In this document: in pieces, positions 6,455 through 7,786 of the stretch
Numbering within the stretch: the first letter of the stretch is position 1
How the letters are laid out: every line of letters starts with the position of its first letter
NCBI GenBank assembly: GCA_021780275.1
Contig: JAJXZC010000100.1
Location: forward strand, 8,865-16,650
From: Pseudomonadota bacterium
GTDB lineage: Bacteria; Pseudomonadota; Alphaproteobacteria; Parvibaculales; Parvibaculaceae
DNA length: 7,786 nt
Direction: 5' to 3'
Notes under the pieces: generated by a model
What the model saw: only the letters and a program-made list of their open reading frames with translations
Told to the model about the DNA's origin: nothing
The model's database searches: none
Program-made: the position numbers and the translations under genes

Positions 6455-6547
6455 CTACGGAAGGATCCGAATGCTCCGAATGCCGAATTCAGCCGCCAGT
6501 TCGAGCAGCGACAGCTTGCGCCGTGCAATCTTGTCCTTCGTGGCCAT
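6455..6547 (-). pseudogene. 5' fragment of an IS481-like transposase gene
   Basis: A 30-codon frame that starts with ATG at 6547 behind a strong purine-rich ribosome-binding site (GGGGGAGCG in - orientation). The first 22 residues, MATKDKIARRKLSLLELAAE then FG, match from memory the start of a widespread transposase group usually labelled IS481 family (continuing 'GNVSKAC..GYSRQQFYEIRR'). After residue 22 the similarity stops abruptly and the frame runs into IRSIRILP and a stop. The helix-turn-helix and the DDE catalytic domain are absent, so the fragment cannot transpose. It lies between the second binding-protein gene and the MFS gene. The family name is recognition rather than a database hit. 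Confidence 0.65.
6466..6483. repeat. 9-bp tandem duplication TCCGAATGC x2 at transposase breakpoint
   Basis: TCCGAATGC occurs twice head to tail, exactly where the transposase similarity ends (around codon 22 of the fragment). A tandem duplication at the breakpoint fits a deletion or rejoining event that cut the element short. Confidence 0.7.
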
Positions 6548-6679
6548 GTCGCTCCCCCGATCGGGTTGCGGGGATGTCTGGCGACACCATCAAACCCGTC
6601 ACAGGCGGCCTGGCCACACCCCTGCGGGCACGCGCCATCGGGACGTAGCCCACTGTCAAGTGATTACGATCTCAGGACA
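6484..6679 (-). mobile_element. Remnant of an insertion sequence (left end plus transposase start)
   Basis: This covers the transposase start and its upstream leader, the only IS-like sequence in the 328-nt gap at 6433-6760. On the - strand a possible element end is TGTCCTGAGATCG starting at 6679, since IS481-type elements commonly begin with TGT; the boundary is a guess. The opposite end and most of the transposase are missing. An exact 10-bp palindrome CCCGATCGGG (6556-6565) overlaps the region just upstream of the transposase ribosome-binding site. The rest of the gap (6433-6465 and 6680-6760) shows no gene or clear terminator. Confidence 0.4.
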
Positions 6680-6760
6680 GCCTCCCACTTGAGGGACGCA
6701 GTGATCACGCACCAGACCGCCGTTCTTTCCGAACAATGTTTCGTTACGATTCACTCCTGC

Positions 6761-7786
6761 TCACCTCGCAACCAGGATTCCCGGCGCGCGGCGGTTGTGC
6801 CCGGCCATTGCGAAGATCGCGCACGCGGCGACGAGCAGGGGGACGCCGCCTGCATAAAATACATTGGCTGGCGTCCAGCCGGATGCCAGGGCTGCACCGA
6901 CAGCCATCGGGCCGACGATGCCGCCGAGCCGACCTATACCGAGCGCCCAACCTACGCCGGTCGAGCGCACGGCCGGCGAATAATGAACCGCTGCGAGAGC
7001 GATTGCGCTCTTCTGGCCGCCGCTGATGCAGACGCCTGCGAGAAAGCAGGCGGCCATGACCACGGCGACCGACATGGACAGCGTTAGGCCGGTTAGTGCG
7101 ACGATGGCCGCCCCCGCGAGGTAAAGCACGCCGACCGTCACGTAATATCCGAGCCTGTCCATGCAGGGGCCGACGACGAACGCAATCAGGATGCCTCCGA
7201 TCGTCGTCAGCGAGGTGGTCCACGCCACCTGATCCATCGTGTAATTCAGCCCCCGCAGGACCGTCGGCAGCCAGCTCTGGAGCGCATAGAATTCGGCGAG
7301 ATTGATAAAGAAAACGAGCCACAGCAGCGAAGTGCCGATGCCCCGGCGCTGCTGGAACAGGCGCTGCACGACGCTGCCGGGCTCACGTTCGGCTGTGGTG
7401 AAGACCGTATCGGGCGCGAGCGCGAGCGCGCCATCGATTTTATTCAGGATGGCCGCGATACGCGTCGGCTCCCGGTGCTGTAGGGCGAGATATTCGAGGG
7501 ATTCTGGAAGGATCGCGATGAGTGCGATTGCGAGCGCGATCGGCGCAAGCCCGCCGACCCAAAACAACGCGCGCCAGCCATACTCCGGGATCAGCTTTGC
7601 TGCGGCGTAGCCCGCGATGACGAAGCCGAGGGAGAAGCCGCAGTAGATGATTAGCACGAATGTCGCTCGCAGACGCTTCGGGGAGAAATCGCAGGCCATG
7701 GCGACCGCGCTCGGCGCAACGCCGCCAAGCCCGATGCCCGCGAGAAATCGAAGCGCTATCAGCTGAGGCAACCCTTGTGCATAGAC
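6761..7786 (-). CDS. MFS transporter, aromatic acid:H+ symporter-like (partial, N-terminus outside window)
   Basis: The last 341 residues of a 12-helix inner-membrane transporter; the gene continues past the right edge and stops with TGA at 6763-6761. The visible part begins near helix 4 with 'RFLAGIGLGGVAPSAVAMA' and the loop 'FSPKRLRATFV', the arrangement of the AAHS family (PcaK/BenK type). 'YGWRALFWVGGLAPIAL' and 'ILPESLEYLALQ' mark helix 6 and the start of the central loop, and 'SLLWLVFFINLAEFYALQSWLPTVL' is helix 7. The C-terminal helices include 'GGQKSAIALAAVHYSPAVRSTGVGWALGIGRLGGIVGP', also AAHS-like. Relatives have about 440-450 residues, so roughly 100 are missing. These symporters import benzoates, hydroxybenzoates and similar acids with protons. 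The substrate cannot be told from this part, and a general organic-acid MFS carrier is the alternative. It converges on the second binding-protein gene, so it is in a separate transcription unit. Confidence 0.88.
   Translation of the reverse strand, partial: VYAQGLPQLIALRFLAGIGLGGVAPSAVAMACDFSPKRLRATFVLIIYCGFSLGFVIAGYAAAKLIPEYGWRALFWVGGLAPIALAIALIAILPESLEYLALQHREPTRIAAILNKIDGALALAPDTVFTTAEREPGSVVQRLFQQRRGIGTSLLWLVFFINLAEFYALQSWLPTVLRGLNYTMDQVAWTTSLTTIGGILIAFVVGPCMDRLGYYVTVGVLYLAGAAIVALTGLTLSMSVAVVMAACFLAGVCISGGQKSAIALAAVHYSPAVRSTGVGWALGIGRLGGIVGPMAVGAALASGWTPANVFYAGGVPLLVAACAIFAMAGHNRRAPGILVAR

Noticed and set aside
6422..7087. + strand open frame of 221 codons across the gap and MFS 3' end
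   Set aside because: It lies antisense to the MFS gene and the transposase stub, shows no family motif, and has no convincing ribosome-binding site.
1..7786. CRISPR array, tRNA, rRNA, riboswitch or phage/defence module
   Set aside because: No regularly spaced repeats, no tRNA- or rRNA-like sequence and no defence-type domain was seen on either strand.

Overview
This window looks like chromosomal DNA of a GC-rich alphaproteobacterium, probably Hyphomicrobiales (Bradyrhizobium or Rhodopseudomonas-like). That is inferred from codon use, from two branched-chain-amino-acid-type (HAAT) periplasmic binding proteins, and from CoA-thioester genes beside transport genes. No rRNA, tRNA or other lineage marker is present to settle it.

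Layout, left to right. (1) Bases 1-1404, + strand: the last 52 codons of a LivF-type ABC ATPase, then 30 nt later a complete secreted Peripla_BP_6 substrate-binding protein. This is the downstream end of a HAAT import cassette. A hairpin at 1418-1442 separates it from the next unit, which converges on it. (2) Bases 4901-1453, - strand: a tightly packed four-gene operon with ATGA overlaps or a 1-nt gap. In transcription order it encodes a 3-hydroxyacyl-CoA dehydrogenase (the dehydrogenase half of FadB/FadJ without the hydratase half), an alpha-methylacyl-CoA racemase with all recognised catalytic residues, a histidine-phosphatase-superfamily protein, and a MaoC-type enoyl-CoA hydratase. The hydratase appears to have lost about 140 internal residues, including its catalytic Asp. 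(3) Bases 4902-5223: a 322-nt divergent regulatory region. (4) Bases 5224-6432, + strand: a second, different secreted Peripla_BP_6 protein with no permease or ATPase next to it. (5) Bases 6433-6760: a gap holding the 5' end of an IS481-like transposase gene that breaks off after about 22 codons at a 9-bp tandem repeat. (6) Bases 6761-7786, - strand: the C-terminal three quarters of an MFS transporter resembling the aromatic acid:H+ symporters, cut by the window edge.

Together the genes suggest uptake and beta-oxidation-like breakdown of a carboxylic acid. The racemase points to an alpha-methyl-branched chain (isoprenoid, sterol or bile-acid side chain, or another 2-methyl acid): binding protein or MFS import, CoA activation elsewhere, epimerisation, hydration, then 3-hydroxyacyl-CoA oxidation. 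The substrate cannot be read from the sequence. The clearest anomalies are the internally deleted MaoC hydratase as last gene of an otherwise intact operon, the histidine phosphatase embedded in a CoA-ester operon, the orphan binding protein, and the transposase stub. I see no clearly new defence or mobile system here.
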